DNA of 64,000 bases from contig NZ_PPRS01000066.1 in assembly GCF_002902755.1 (NCBI RefSeq), forward strand, positions 1 to 64,000. The letters are read 5' to 3'. The notes below the pieces were generated by a model. It had not been told where the DNA came from, did no database searches, and was given only the letters and a program-made list of their open reading frames with translations. A program made the translations under genes and the position numbers. Shown here one piece after another: positions 26,630 through 36,040 of this stretch (the stretch's first letter is position 1; each line of letters begins with the position of its first letter). Source of the stretch: Mammaliicoccus lentus. GTDB taxonomy: Bacteria > Bacillota > Bacilli > Staphylococcales > Staphylococcaceae.

Positions 26630-27814
26630 ATGATTAAATTTATACATTGTGCAGATTTACATCTTGATAGTCCATTTAAATCTAGACATTATTTAAGCCC
26701 TTCTATTTTAAACGATGTTAAACAGAGTGGTTATAATAGTTTTACTAATATTATTGATGATGCAATAAAAGAACAAGTTGACTTTGTTATTATTTCAGGT
26801 GATTTATTTGATCAAGATAACAGAACTTTACGTGCGGAAGTTTACTTGAGAGAACAATTTAAAAAGCTAGAACAAGAACAAATATTTGTATATATTATCC
26901 ATGGTAATCACGACCCATTATCAGATTCAGTTCATACTGTTTGGCCAGAAAACGTTACGGTATTTAGTGATAAAGTTTCAACATATCAACTTATCACAAA
27001 AAATGGTCAAGTCGTTTATTTACATGGATTTAGTTATCAAAAAGATGCAAGTTATGAAAATAAAGTTGATGAATACCCTGAATCAACTGGCAATAAAGGT
27101 ATACATATTGGATTACTACATGGAACTTATTCTCAAGCTTCGAATGTCAAAAGCAGATATACTGAATTTAATGTGGAAGACTTAAACAGTAAACTTTATC
27201 ATTACTGGGCTTTAGGACATATACACGAGCGCCAAATGATTAGTGAACTATCTCAAATTCACTATCCAGGTAATATTCAAGCACGTCATTTTAAAGAAAA
27301 AGGCGAAAAAGGCTATTTATTAGTAGAAGGTGATGAGGCGAAGTTAGAAGCCAGATTTAAACCGACACAATATATACGTTTTGAAAAAGCTATAATTGAA
27401 ACAAAAGCTAAAGGTAAACATGCATTGTACGAAGCGATTCAAAAGTTCAAAGATAGTGTGCGAACTGAAGGGAAAGCCTTCTACCAATTAGACGTATATG
27501 TAAAGCATGATGAAGTACTTAAGCAAGAAGAAATTAATCAAGTTATTCAATTGATTCAAGAGTATGAAGAAAATCAAACTAATTTTATTTTTATTGAAGA
27601 ATTAAATGTATTTTATGAACAAGATTCTGAAGTGATGTTAGCTAACGAATTTAATGATGATATTTTAGAAGATGACCAAATATTAGAAGATGCATTGAGC
27701 GATTTATATATGAATCCTAAAGCAAATCGTTTCCTAGAACCGTTTAGTGATATTGATAAAGAAGCACTCATTGAACGTGGCGAAGAAATTTTAAAAAGAA
27801 GAATGAGAGGTTAA
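26630..27814 (+). CDS. yhaO: DNA repair exonuclease subunit, SbcD/Mre11-like (YhaO)
   Basis: A 394-residue metallophosphoesterase. Metal-binding motifs are CADLHLDSPF (residues 7-16), SGDLFDQDN near 57, IHGNHDPLSD near 88, LLHGTYS near 166 and LGHIHERQ near 194. The C-terminal 150 residues are the acidic YhaO-specific region. yhaN, an SMC-like ATPase, starts 4 bp after the stop, so the two would form an SbcCD-like complex. Confidence 0.92.
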   Translation: MIKFIHCADLHLDSPFKSRHYLSPSILNDVKQSGYNSFTNIIDDAIKEQVDFVIISGDLFDQDNRTLRAEVYLREQFKKLEQEQIFVYIIHGNHDPLSDSVHTVWPENVTVFSDKVSTYQLITKNGQVVYLHGFSYQKDASYENKVDEYPESTGNKGIHIGLLHGTYSQASNVKSRYTEFNVEDLNSKLYHYWALGHIHERQMISELSQIHYPGNIQARHFKEKGEKGYLLVEGDEAKLEARFKPTQYIRFEKAIIETKAKGKHALYEAIQKFKDSVRTEGKAFYQLDVYVKHDEVLKQEEINQVIQLIQEYEENQTNFIFIEELNVFYEQDSEVMLANEFNDDILEDDQILEDALSDLYMNPKANRFLEPFSDIDKEALIERGEEILKRRMRG

Positions 27815-27818
27815 AGCG

Positions 27819-30748
27819 ATGAAATTAAAATCATTAGAAATTTATGGCTATGGCCAACTCATGTCTCGTAAAATTAAATTTGACCAAAGTTTTATGCAGA
27901 TTTATGGAGAGAATGAAGCCGGTAAATCCACTATACAAGCATTTATTCATTCTATTCTATTTGGGTTTCCAACAAAGAAAGAAAATGAACCGAGACTAGA
28001 GCCACGATTAGGCAATCAATACGGCGGTAAATTAGAACTAGATTTTGATGGTCAAAGTGTAGAAGTTGAACGCGTTAAAGGTCGTGTTACTGGAGACGTT
28101 AAAGTTTATCTCCCAAACGGTAAAGTTAAAGATGAAGAATGGCTTAAACAAAAACTAAATTTCATTAATAAAAAAACATATCAAGGTATTTTTCATTTAA
28201 TGTTTTAGGATTACAAGACATTCATAAAAATTTAACTGAAGATCAATTGCAAATGTATTTATTACAGGCTGGTGCTTTAGGTTCTACAGAATTTACTGGT
28301 ATGAGTAATTTAATGCAGTTAGAAAAAGATGCATTATATAAGAAAAATGGGAAAAACCCAATTTTAAACGTTCAACTTGAACAGTTAAATGATATAGAAA
28401 TAAAAATTAAAAACGAAGAAAAGAAAATGGCGGAATATGAACGGTTACAAGATGAAAAAGATAAAGTATCTAGAAGGTTAAACCAACTAAAAGATAATTT
28501 AGGTAATCTTACAAATCGTTTATCTAGTAAAGAAAAAGAAATATCTTTACATAAAGATGTAGCTGAATGGAAAGATTTAGAAACAAAATTAAACATCGAA
28601 CCATATACATTCCCTGAGCAGGGGATAGAGCGTTATGAATCCGCTATTAGAGCTAAAGAAAGTATTAAGCGAGATTTAACTTTACGAAATGAAAAACTTA
28701 CACAAGTAAATCATACATTAAATCAAGTCAAAGTGATGTCAGAACGTGATGAAAAGGCATTAAATAGCATTCGTCAAAGAGAAACTGATATTAAAGAAAG
28801 ACATCAAGAATTAAAGCAGTTAAATAAACAAATTGAAGATACAGAACGTGATAATACGTTACTACGTCAAGATATTGGCTGGGATGAAGAATATTTATCT
28901 GTAGACACATCTGAAGCAATGAAAACACATATTGCTGAATTAAATAGAATTAAAGATGAAAATATCGCTGAACGTGAACAAATTAAACGTGCGATGAACC
29001 AACAAGATATTGAACAAGAGCGTTATAATCATAGCATCGAAAGATTACACAATGACTTAGTTTCAGATGAAAATTATGAACAAAAGAAAGTATATAATCA
29101 AAAGGCTTTAGAGCTCGGGGAAAAACGTTCACTCTATCAAAAGATGGAAGACAGTTTTAAAAAGCAAAAAGAAGAAAATGAGAAAAGAACAAAACAATAT
29201 CGTTTAGGCTCAGTAATTTGTGGAATTCTGTTTGTTGCGATAGCAATATATGCATTTGTTATATCTCAATTTGTATTTTGTGGTATATTTGCCGTTGTTG
29301 GTTTATTACTTCTTGTACTATCATTTTTCATTAAAACAAAAGAGTTAGATCATGATGAAGCATTTTCAAGAGAAATTGATGAACTTGAGGAGAAGGTGTC
29401 TCAGCTTAAACAGTTTTATAGTTTGGACTTTAATTTAGAAGAACAAACAAAAATAAGACAAGAATTAGATCGTTATTATCAATCACAAGAAATACTTGCT
29501 ACAAAGCAAGCAGAACTAACTAAAGAATTAGAAAAAGTGGAAGATATCATAGCGAAAAAAGAACGAGCGATTGAGGAAACAAAATCAAGTCTACACGTTT
29601 CAAATCAATTATCTTCTCAGTTATTAAATGATGCTCTAAATACAATTAAGAAAATTAAACAAAACAGAATCGAAATAGATAGGCTATCTAAAATAAGAAA
29701 TGAAAAAGAAGAAACAATAAATGCATTTTACAGAGAAGCTGATAGTATTGTCAGTCATGCTGGTATTCATTATCAAGAAATCTCTTTATTCCATGACGTC
29801 AAACAAACTCTAGACGAACAACAAAAAGAATCTAATATTAAAGCGAGAAATATCGAACAACAAGCTTTACTCACAAATGAAATTAACGCTTTAAACGAAA
29901 GATTAGAAGAAAATAATAATGTTATACAGACTCTGTTCGATTATATTAATGTACAAGATGAAGAATCTTATTATCGTCATCATAAAGAGTATGTAACGTA
30001 CCATGAGAATTTAAATAGATTTTCTCAATTAACAAACTATTTAAGTAATCAAAACTATGATTACGACAAAAATACGCAACTTAGTTATATGACGAAAACA
30101 GATTTAGAAAATGAAAGAACTCAATTAGAACATCAAGTCGATGAATATAATGATAAATATTTATCAGTACAAGCTGAAATTAGTGATTTAACCGCAAAAA
30201 TTAACCAGATGGAAACAGATGAAACATTATCTAATTTAAGACATGAATATCATTTATTAAAAGAAAAAGTGAACGAAACAGCAAAAGATTGGGCAGCTTT
30301 AAGTTATTTACAAAGCTTAGTTGAAGCTCATATTAAACAAATTAAAGATAAACGTTTACCATTTGTAGTGAAAGATGCCACGGATATCTTAAAAACATTA
30401 ACAGAAGGTAGATATAATCAAGTTATATATGATGAACAAACGGTGAGTGTAAGGCATGAGAATGGTCAAATATTCCATCCAACTGAATTAAGCCAATCAA
30501 CTAAAGAGTTATTGTATATTGCTTTAAGATTTAGCTTAATTAAGTCGTTACACAAATATTATCCGTTTCCAATTATTGTTGACGATGCATTTGTTCATTT
30601 TGATAAACAACGTAAAGAAATAATGATTAAATATTTAATGTCAATGTCTAAAGATATACAAGTGTTATACTTTACGTGTAATAAAGATAATTCTGTTCCA
30701 CAAAAACAAACAATAACTCTGACAAAAATAGAAGGAGGCAAGAATTAA
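27819..30748 (+). pseudogene. yhaN: SbcC/SMC-like ATPase YhaN, frameshifted in a poly-T run
   Basis: Two frames jointly give a protein of about 975 residues. The 5' frame (27819-28208) has the Walker A loop GENEAGKST and stops early. The 3' frame continues with GLQDIHKNLTED and runs to 30748. It carries long coiled coils interrupted by two membrane-like segments near its residues 320-360, the signature QSTKELLYIALRFSLI and Walker B PIIVDDAFVHFD. Frames join at a T5 run (28189-28193); one extra T restores the reading GIFSFNVLGLQD. Break or homopolymer sequencing error cannot be separated here. It overlaps yhaM by one base. Confidence 0.85.
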
Positions 30749-31689
30749 TGAGAACGATAGAAACACTAAAGCCAGGAGATTCGGTTGATCATTACTTCTT
30801 AATACATCGTGCAACTCAAGGCGTAACAGCACAAGGTAAGCCATATATGACACTTTATTTAAAAGATAAAAGCGGAGATATCGAAGCAAAAGTGTGGACT
30901 GTCACTAATGAAGACATAAAACAACTTGTTCCAGAAACAGTTATTCGCGTTAAAGGTGATGTTATAGATTACCGTGGACGTAAACAAATGAAAGTAAATA
31001 AGTTTAGAGTAGCTACTGAAGAAGACAATGTAAAATTAGAAAACTTTTTAGAAGCAGCACCTCTAACAATTGAAGAAATGTCAGATGAAATCATGACATA
31101 TGTATTAGATATTGAAAATGCTAAATTACAAAGAATCACACGTATTTTACTAAAAAAATACCAAAAAGATTACTTCACTTTCCCAGCAGCGAGCTCACAC
31201 CATCATAACTTTGTATCTGGACTAAGTTATCATGTTGTAACGATGTTGAGACAGGCAAAAGCCTTATGTGATATATATCCTATTTTAAATCGTAGTTTAT
31301 TATACAGTGGCATTATTTTGCATGATTTAGGAAAAGTTAAAGAACTTTCAGGGCCAGTAGCTACAACTTATACAGTGGAAGGTAATTTATTAGGACATAT
31401 TTCAATTATTAGTGATGAAATATCTCAAGTTGCAAAGGAACATAATATAGAAGGCGAAGAAGTTATGTTACTTAGACATCTTGTCTTAAGTCATCATGGT
31501 AAATTAGAATATGGATCGCCTAAACTGCCAATGGTCAAAGAAGCAGAAGTTCTTCACTTCATTGATAATTTAGATGCGAGAATGATGATGTTTGAAAAAC
31601 ATCTTAAAAAAGTAGAAAAAGGACAATTTACAGAACGTATTTTTGCATTAGAAAATAGACAGTTCTATAAACCTGAAACTTTAGATTAA
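30748..31689 (+). CDS. yhaM: 3'-5' exoribonuclease YhaM
   Basis: A 313-residue Gram-positive exonuclease that trims RNA ends. Residues about 10-95 form an OB-fold ([17 protein letters not shown]). The HD domain has [14 protein letters not shown] near 150 and [12 protein letters not shown] near 190, the metal-binding His-Asp pair, plus [11 protein letters not shown] near 250. The ATG follows AGAAGGAGGCAAG inside the yhaN 3' end. Last gene of the yhaO-yhaN-yhaM unit, followed by a dispersed repeat. Confidence 0.95.
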   Translation: MRTIETLKPGDSVDHYFLIHRATQGVTAQGKPYMTLYLKDKSGDIEAKVWTVTNEDIKQLVPETVIRVKGDVIDYRGRKQMKVNKFRVATEEDNVKLENFLEAAPLTIEEMSDEIMTYVLDIENAKLQRITRILLKKYQKDYFTFPAASSHHHNFVSGLSYHVVTMLRQAKALCDIYPILNRSLLYSGIILHDLGKVKELSGPVATTYTVEGNLLGHISIISDEISQVAKEHNIEGEEVMLLRHLVLSHHGKLEYGSPKLPMVKEAEVLHFIDNLDARMMMFEKHLKKVEKGQFTERIFALENRQFYKPETLD

Positions 31690-31703
31690 TATAACGAGAA
31701 ATA

Positions 31704-31874
31704 GGGAGTGGGACAGAAATCTCATTTTATTAAAAAGATTTCGTAGTCCCACCCCCGGCAAGGATGACTAGGTATGAAAAAAGATTGTTATAAGCGCATT
31801 TTCATACCAGCCAGCTACTGCCAATACAAAAAAAAGAGTCTGAGACAATTATTAATGTCTCAGACTCTTTTTTA
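31704..31874 (+). repeat. Dispersed staphylococcal intergenic element, full-length copy
   Basis: Module order: hairpin GGAGTGGGACAGAAATCTC/AAGATTTCGTAGTCCCAC, then GGCAAGGATGACTAGG, CAGCTACTGCCAATAC and hairpin AGAGTCTGAGACA/TGTCTCAGACTCT with a T6 tail. It is the reverse complement of 19768-19930 and serves as terminator for yhaM. Confidence 0.85.
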
Positions 31875-31883
31875 TGAGGTAAA

Positions 31884-31919
31884 GCACGTGGAATATTGCA
31901 AGAGAAGGTCCACGTGCAA
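31884..31919. repeat. GCACGTGG inverted repeat
   Basis: AGCACGTGGA and TCCACGTGCA face each other across about 16 bases. The CCACGTGCAACAT end recurs, inverted, near 49383, so it is a separate module of the repeat family. No gene is seen in the 150 bp around it. Confidence 0.6.
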
Positions 31920-31946
31920 CATAAAGCGACACTTCATATAAAAAAT

Positions 31947-32012
31947 GGGGGTGGGATAAAAATCTCATTATAATAAAAAAGGCTGAGACATGTATTTATG
32001 TCCCAGCCGGAT
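31947..32012 (+). repeat. Partial dispersed element with prsA terminator hairpin
   Basis: GGGGGTGGGATAAAAATCTC opens a truncated copy that ends in the hairpin GGCTGAGACA/TGTCCCAGCC (31981-32008). Read on the minus strand, this hairpin lies directly downstream of prsA. Confidence 0.7.
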
Positions 32013-32025
32013 TTAGTAGTTTTAT

Positions 32026-32994
32026 TTATTGAGCCGTTTGTTGTTGTGCAGCTTGCATTTGTTGCTGTTGTAGAGCTTTAGCATTTAAGATATTATCTTC
32101 GATTGATTTTTTAATATCTTTATCTTTGTAGTCTACTTTGTACTCATCTAATAATTTCTTGTATGCATTAATGATAAGTTTTGGTTCTTTTTGAATTTTC
32201 ATTTGACGGTATTGTTCTTTTAGGCTTTCTTTTTGTTTTTTACTAGCTTCGCCTTTGTCAGCTCTAATTATATGGTAACCATATTGAGATTTCACGACAT
32301 CAGAAATTTCTCCGTCTTTAAGTTTAAATAATGATTTTTCAAATGCTTCATCCATTTGACCTTTAAGTACAAATCCTAATGAACCATTTTTATCTTTTGT
32401 ACCTTCGTCTTGTGTTTCTTCCTTAGCTATTTTATCGAAGTCATCTGGGTTATCTTTGATTTTTTTAAGTAAATCGTCTGCTTTTTTCTTAGCTTCTTTA
32501 TCACTTAAGCCATCTTTAGAATCTTCAGATTTAACTTTTATTAATATATGAGAGCCTTTTTTAGCATTTTCTTCAATTTCTTTATCAGAAACTTTTATAG
32601 AATCGTTAATAAATTCTTCTTGATATTTAGAAGTTTTTTGTGATTCCTTGAAGTCTTTTAAAGTTGCACCAGGTTTCTCTTGTTGCAATGCTTCTTCGAA
32701 TTTCTTCTTGCCACCATATTGTTCAATTTGCTTATCAACTTGTTTATCTAATTTTTTAGTGTCAACTTTGTCCTCGTATTTATCTTTTAAGACTTTGTTA
32801 AGAACAATTTGAAAAGCATTTTGAGCGACTTCATCGCTACCCATTTTATCTAATACGTCTTGAGATGATACATCGCCAGCTTTTGTTTCGATTAAAGTTT
32901 CGCCTGAATTATCTGAACCATTACCACAGGCACCTAATGTTAAAACTGATGCTGAAAGTGTTACGGGTAACACTAATTTTTTAATTGATTTCAT
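32026..32994 (-). CDS. prsA: Foldase lipoprotein PrsA (peptidyl-prolyl isomerase)
   Basis: A 322-residue lipoprotein that folds secreted proteins at the outer face of the membrane. Signal peptide with lipobox LTLGAC, so Cys23 would be lipidated. The parvulin-type PPIase domain covers about 145-240 (ASHILIKVKS-like GSHILIKV, LGFVLKGQMDEAFEK, SQYGYHIIRAD). A glutamine-rich tail ends in QQQMQAAQQQTAQ. Length is typical. The ATG follows AAAGGAGTTCTAATTT on the minus strand. Confidence 0.95.
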   Translation of the reverse strand: MKSIKKLVLPVTLSASVLTLGACGNGSDNSGETLIETKAGDVSSQDVLDKMGSDEVAQNAFQIVLNKVLKDKYEDKVDTKKLDKQVDKQIEQYGGKKKFEEALQQEKPGATLKDFKESQKTSKYQEEFINDSIKVSDKEIEENAKKGSHILIKVKSEDSKDGLSDKEAKKKADDLLKKIKDNPDDFDKIAKEETQDEGTKDKNGSLGFVLKGQMDEAFEKSLFKLKDGEISDVVKSQYGYHIIRADKGEASKKQKESLKEQYRQMKIQKEPKLIINAYKKLLDEYKVDYKDKDIKKSIEDNILNAKALQQQQMQAAQQQTAQ

Positions 32995-33066
32995 AAATTA
33001 GAACTCCTTTTGTAAGAATACAATGATAAATATAGCACATTTAGGAAATTGATTACAAAAAATATC

Positions 33067-33630
33067 CTATAAATGTTCTGTATTTAGTGAACGTTTTGTT
33101 AACAACTCGATGCCATTCTTTCTTTCTTCTATATAAGTCCCTTTTTTAGTAAACAATATAATTTTTAAATAAAGTAAATCTATAATAGATATACCTATAT
33201 TAACTGACATAATAAATAAAATATAATGTCCATATTGAGGGATGATATTGATTAGAAAAATAGAAAGTGCAGTTATGGTTACAATAGGGCATATAAGTGC
33301 ACAACAAAATACAATCTTATTTACTGGTTGATCTACACGTATATTATATAATGGTAGACCACGTTTTGCTTTAGTCGTTTTATTCATCTTAAATGACTTA
33401 CGATAATAAATGAGTACAATCAGGTGCAAAAATTTATGAATTGGATAAATTAAGCAAAGGACGAATAAGAATAAAATAAACTTATCGTCCTTTAATGGTT
33501 GAATTTGTAAATACATGAATATTTCGTAAGTGACGATAAATGTTAAAAATGAAACTAAAGTACTAATTAATACAATTCTCTGTAGTCCATACCGAGATTG
33601 TATATTGATGGATTTAGAACATAGAAACAT
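33067..33630 (-). CDS. DUF3267 membrane protein with altered zincin motif
   Basis: A 187-residue membrane protein with four or five spans. DUF3267 proteins are putative membrane zincins; here the expected HExxH position reads HKFLH near residue 66 (IYPIHKFLHLIVLIYY), so the catalytic glutamate is replaced by lysine. It may have lost peptidase activity. It lies 36 bp downstream of hpr on the same strand and is probably co-transcribed. Family call from context and motif; function unknown. Confidence 0.7.
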   Translation of the reverse strand: MFLCSKSINIQSRYGLQRIVLISTLVSFLTFIVTYEIFMYLQIQPLKDDKFILFLFVLCLIYPIHKFLHLIVLIYYRKSFKMNKTTKAKRGLPLYNIRVDQPVNKIVFCCALICPIVTITALSIFLINIIPQYGHYILFIMSVNIGISIIDLLYLKIILFTKKGTYIEERKNGIELLTKRSLNTEHL

Positions 33631-33666
33631 AAGTATGTCACCTTCTCAGATATAATTATCTTGATA

Positions 33667-34212
33667 TTATGCATCATCTTCTGATTGTTCGTCAAGTAGA
33701 TATTTTTTAAGTTGTTCGTGGTTATCTTCAATATGTTTAATAAAGTCACTACCATAAATTTGACCAACGATATATTTAACATCGGTAAATTCTGGCATAT
33801 TGAACATAACTTTCTCATAATCAGTAGCTATATCATATAGTCTGTTTGTGTCATTTGAATAACTAAAATAAGTTTTACGTAATACTGACAATCCTTTATC
33901 AGTTAACTCTAAATAAGTAGTTCTTTTATCGTGTTGGCTTTTAGGCATTGTTAAATACCCACGTTTTTCTAAGTTTTTAGCAAAATTAAATACTGTAGAA
34001 ACGTGCATAACACCGTATTTACTAACTTCTGAAATAGTTGCTTCATCTAAGCTTCTTATAATAATTAAAATATGATGTTCATTGATGTTTAAATCAAAAG
34101 GTTTTATCCATTGTTGCCAATCCTTTTCGATTGTTTTCCATAAAGCTTTCGATAATTGTGAAACTTTATGAGTGAATAACATTTTCTCTATCATATCCCG
34201 TTCATTCGTCAT
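33667..34212 (-). CDS. hpr: MarR-family regulator Hpr (ScoC)
   Basis: A 181-residue winged-helix regulator. The HTH core covers about residues 45-115 (ATISEVSKYGVMHVSTVFNF and the wing KSQHDKRTTYLELTDKG). N-terminal LFTHKVSQLSKALWKTIEKDWQ and the long C-terminal dimer helices match Bacillus Hpr, a repressor of protease genes. The neighbourhood (ytxH, hit, ecsAB, prsA) is the same as in Bacillus, supporting orthology. Strong AAGGGGAGATTGTT start signal. Target genes here are unknown. Confidence 0.88.
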   Translation of the reverse strand: MTNERDMIEKMLFTHKVSQLSKALWKTIEKDWQQWIKPFDLNINEHHILIIIRSLDEATISEVSKYGVMHVSTVFNFAKNLEKRGYLTMPKSQHDKRTTYLELTDKGLSVLRKTYFSYSNDTNRLYDIATDYEKVMFNMPEFTDVKYIVGQIYGSDFIKHIEDNHEQLKKYLLDEQSEDDA

Positions 34213-34241
34213 AACAATCTCCCCTTTATTTGTAAAATAAA

Positions 34242-34265
34242 AGCATGATACTTATGTATCATGCT
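34242..34265 (-). terminator. Terminator after the YtxH-like gene
   Basis: AGCATGATAC-TTAT-GTATCATGCT, a perfect ten-pair hairpin. On the minus strand it is followed by TTTTATTTT. Confidence 0.8.
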
Positions 34266-34307
34266 AAGATGTAACACTTTAATAATATAATAATTTTAAC
34301 ATGTTTT

Positions 34308-34685
34308 CTATTTTTTTAGAAATGGTAGTTTCGTATTTTGAATTTCTTTTTGAATTTCATTACCACGATTACTTATATTTTCAATATTTTTTTGAATGCG
34401 ATCAATATTCGGATCGATATCAGCCTTAAATTGACTAATCATCGTTTTTATTTCTTCACTTAATGATTGAATAGCTATTTGACTTTCATCTTTAGTTTTT
34501 AAAACATATTCTTTAATTTCTGCTACGTTATCTTTAATTTCATTTATTTGAACTTTTGATCCATCAGCAGTTGATTTTAAATCTGTGCGTAAAGCATCAC
34601 CTGAACGATCAGTGTTAAGTATTGCTGTTGCAAAACCAGTTGCAAGTCCAACACCTACACCTAAAGCGAATCTTGTAAATTTCAT
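34308..34685 (-). CDS. YtxH-family protein
   Basis: A 125-residue protein with a glycine-rich N-terminal hydrophobic segment (residues 5-22, FALGVGVGLATGFATAIL) and a long helical, coiled-coil-like remainder, the YtxH layout. Such proteins are stress-related in Bacillus; no biochemical role is known. Preceded by GGAGGAAAAATT. It lies between hpr and hit on the same strand. Confidence 0.8.
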   Translation of the reverse strand: MKFTRFALGVGVGLATGFATAILNTDRSGDALRTDLKSTADGSKVQINEIKDNVAEIKEYVLKTKDESQIAIQSLSEEIKTMISQFKADIDPNIDRIQKNIENISNRGNEIQKEIQNTKLPFLKK

Positions 34686-34750
34686 AATTTTTCCTCCTTA
34701 GTACTCTTAGTTATTTACTTACCCATTTAAAGAAGAGATAAGCACAATTA

Positions 34751-35173
34751 TTAAAATTGTGATTGGATAGCTTTTGCAATTTCTTCTTTTTTAGCATCGT
34801 CTAATTTATCTTCATTTGTTTCCCAAATGTAGCCAAATCCATCGATATCATCTTTATATCTTGGAATAAGGTGGAAGTGTATATGATATACAGATTGTGA
34901 AGCAAACTCACCGTTATTTTGAATAATGTTCAAGCCATCAGGATTAAATGCTTTTTTAATGGCATTAGCAACAATTGGTAACGCCTCAGAAATATGTTTC
35001 ATCGTTTCTGCATCTGTTTCATAAATATTTGGTGAAGCTTTTTTCGGAATTAATAACGTATGACCTTTAGTAACTTGTGAAATATCTAAAAATGCATACA
35101 CGTGTTCATTTTCATAAATTTTAAATGAAGGAATTTCTCCGTCGATTATTTTGCTGAATATTGTTTCTGACAT
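34751..35173 (-). CDS. hit: HIT-family nucleotide-binding protein
   Basis: A 140-residue histidine-triad hydrolase/transferase likely acting on nucleoside monophosphate conjugates. The triad HIHFHLIP is near residue 98, with the nucleotide-binding FLDISQVTKGHTLLIPKK near 30-47. Full length for Hit/HinT. Divergent from ecsA, as in other Bacillales. Confidence 0.94.
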   Translation of the reverse strand: MSETIFSKIIDGEIPSFKIYENEHVYAFLDISQVTKGHTLLIPKKASPNIYETDAETMKHISEALPIVANAIKKAFNPDGLNIIQNNGEFASQSVYHIHFHLIPRYKDDIDGFGYIWETNEDKLDDAKKEEIAKAIQSQF

Positions 35174-35302
35174 GTTATCATCTCCTATGTAAATATTATG
35201 TTTATTATATCATGCTCAAAGTTTCTTCTCATTAGATTAAGATAATATTTGATGAACGAAACAATAAGAACATGCTACAATGTATTTTGGAGGTGCGTTC
35301 AC

Positions 35303-36040
35303 ATGGCAATTAAAGTGAATAATTTAACAGGCGGCTATGGCAAGAAAGCTGTCATCCATGATATCTCATTCGAATGTAAAGCTAATGAAGTAGTAGGGCT
35401 TATCGGTTTAAATGGAGCAGGGAAAAGTACTACTATTAAACACTTATTAGGATTATTGACACCACAACAAGGTGAGATGTCTGTTAATAATATTGATATA
35501 AAATCTGATATAGAATCATATAGAAGAAATCTTACATATATACCGGAAAGTCCAGTATTATATGATGAATTAACATTAGAAGAACATATTTATATGACTG
35601 CTATGGCATATGGAATTGATAAGAAAACAGCACTAGATAGAGTGATGCCGTTATTAAAAAGATTAAGACTAGAAAATGAATTGAAAGTATTCCCAATACA
35701 TTTTTCTAAAGGTATGAAACAAAAGGTCATGATTGTATGTGCATTTTTAGTTGAACCAGCACAATATATTATCGACGAACCATTTTTAGGACTGGACCCT
35801 CTAGGTATTCAAACTATGTTAGATCTTATTGTTGAAAGACGAAATCAAGGTGCATCAGTGTTAATGTCTACTCACATATTAGCAACTGCTGAAAGATATT
35901 GTGATCGTTTTATTATATTGCATAAAGGTAAACTCATCGCGATGGGAAACTTAGATGAATTAAGGGAAAAGACAGGACTTACAAATGCTACTTTGGATGA
36001 TATTTATATTCATTTAACACAAGGTGAGACATATGTATGA
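35303..36040 (+). CDS. ecsA: ABC transporter ATP-binding protein EcsA
   Basis: A 245-residue ATPase with Walker A GLNGAGKST, signature FSKGMKQKV, Walker B QYIIDEPFLGLDP and switch histidine in STHIL. With EcsB it forms a transporter needed for normal protein secretion and intramembrane proteolysis in Bacillus. ATG 35303 follows TTTGGAGGTGCGTTCAC; earlier in-frame codons lack a ribosome-binding site. Overlaps ecsB by 8 bp. Confidence 0.95.
   Translation: MAIKVNNLTGGYGKKAVIHDISFECKANEVVGLIGLNGAGKSTTIKHLLGLLTPQQGEMSVNNIDIKSDIESYRRNLTYIPESPVLYDELTLEEHIYMTAMAYGIDKKTALDRVMPLLKRLRLENELKVFPIHFSKGMKQKVMIVCAFLVEPAQYIIDEPFLGLDPLGIQTMLDLIVERRNQGASVLMSTHILATAERYCDRFIILHKGKLIAMGNLDELREKTGLTNATLDDIYIHLTQGETYV

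Noticed and set aside
26886-27185. Alternative plus-strand frame inside yhaO
   Set aside because: A shadow of the yhaO frame, which carries all metallophosphoesterase motifs.
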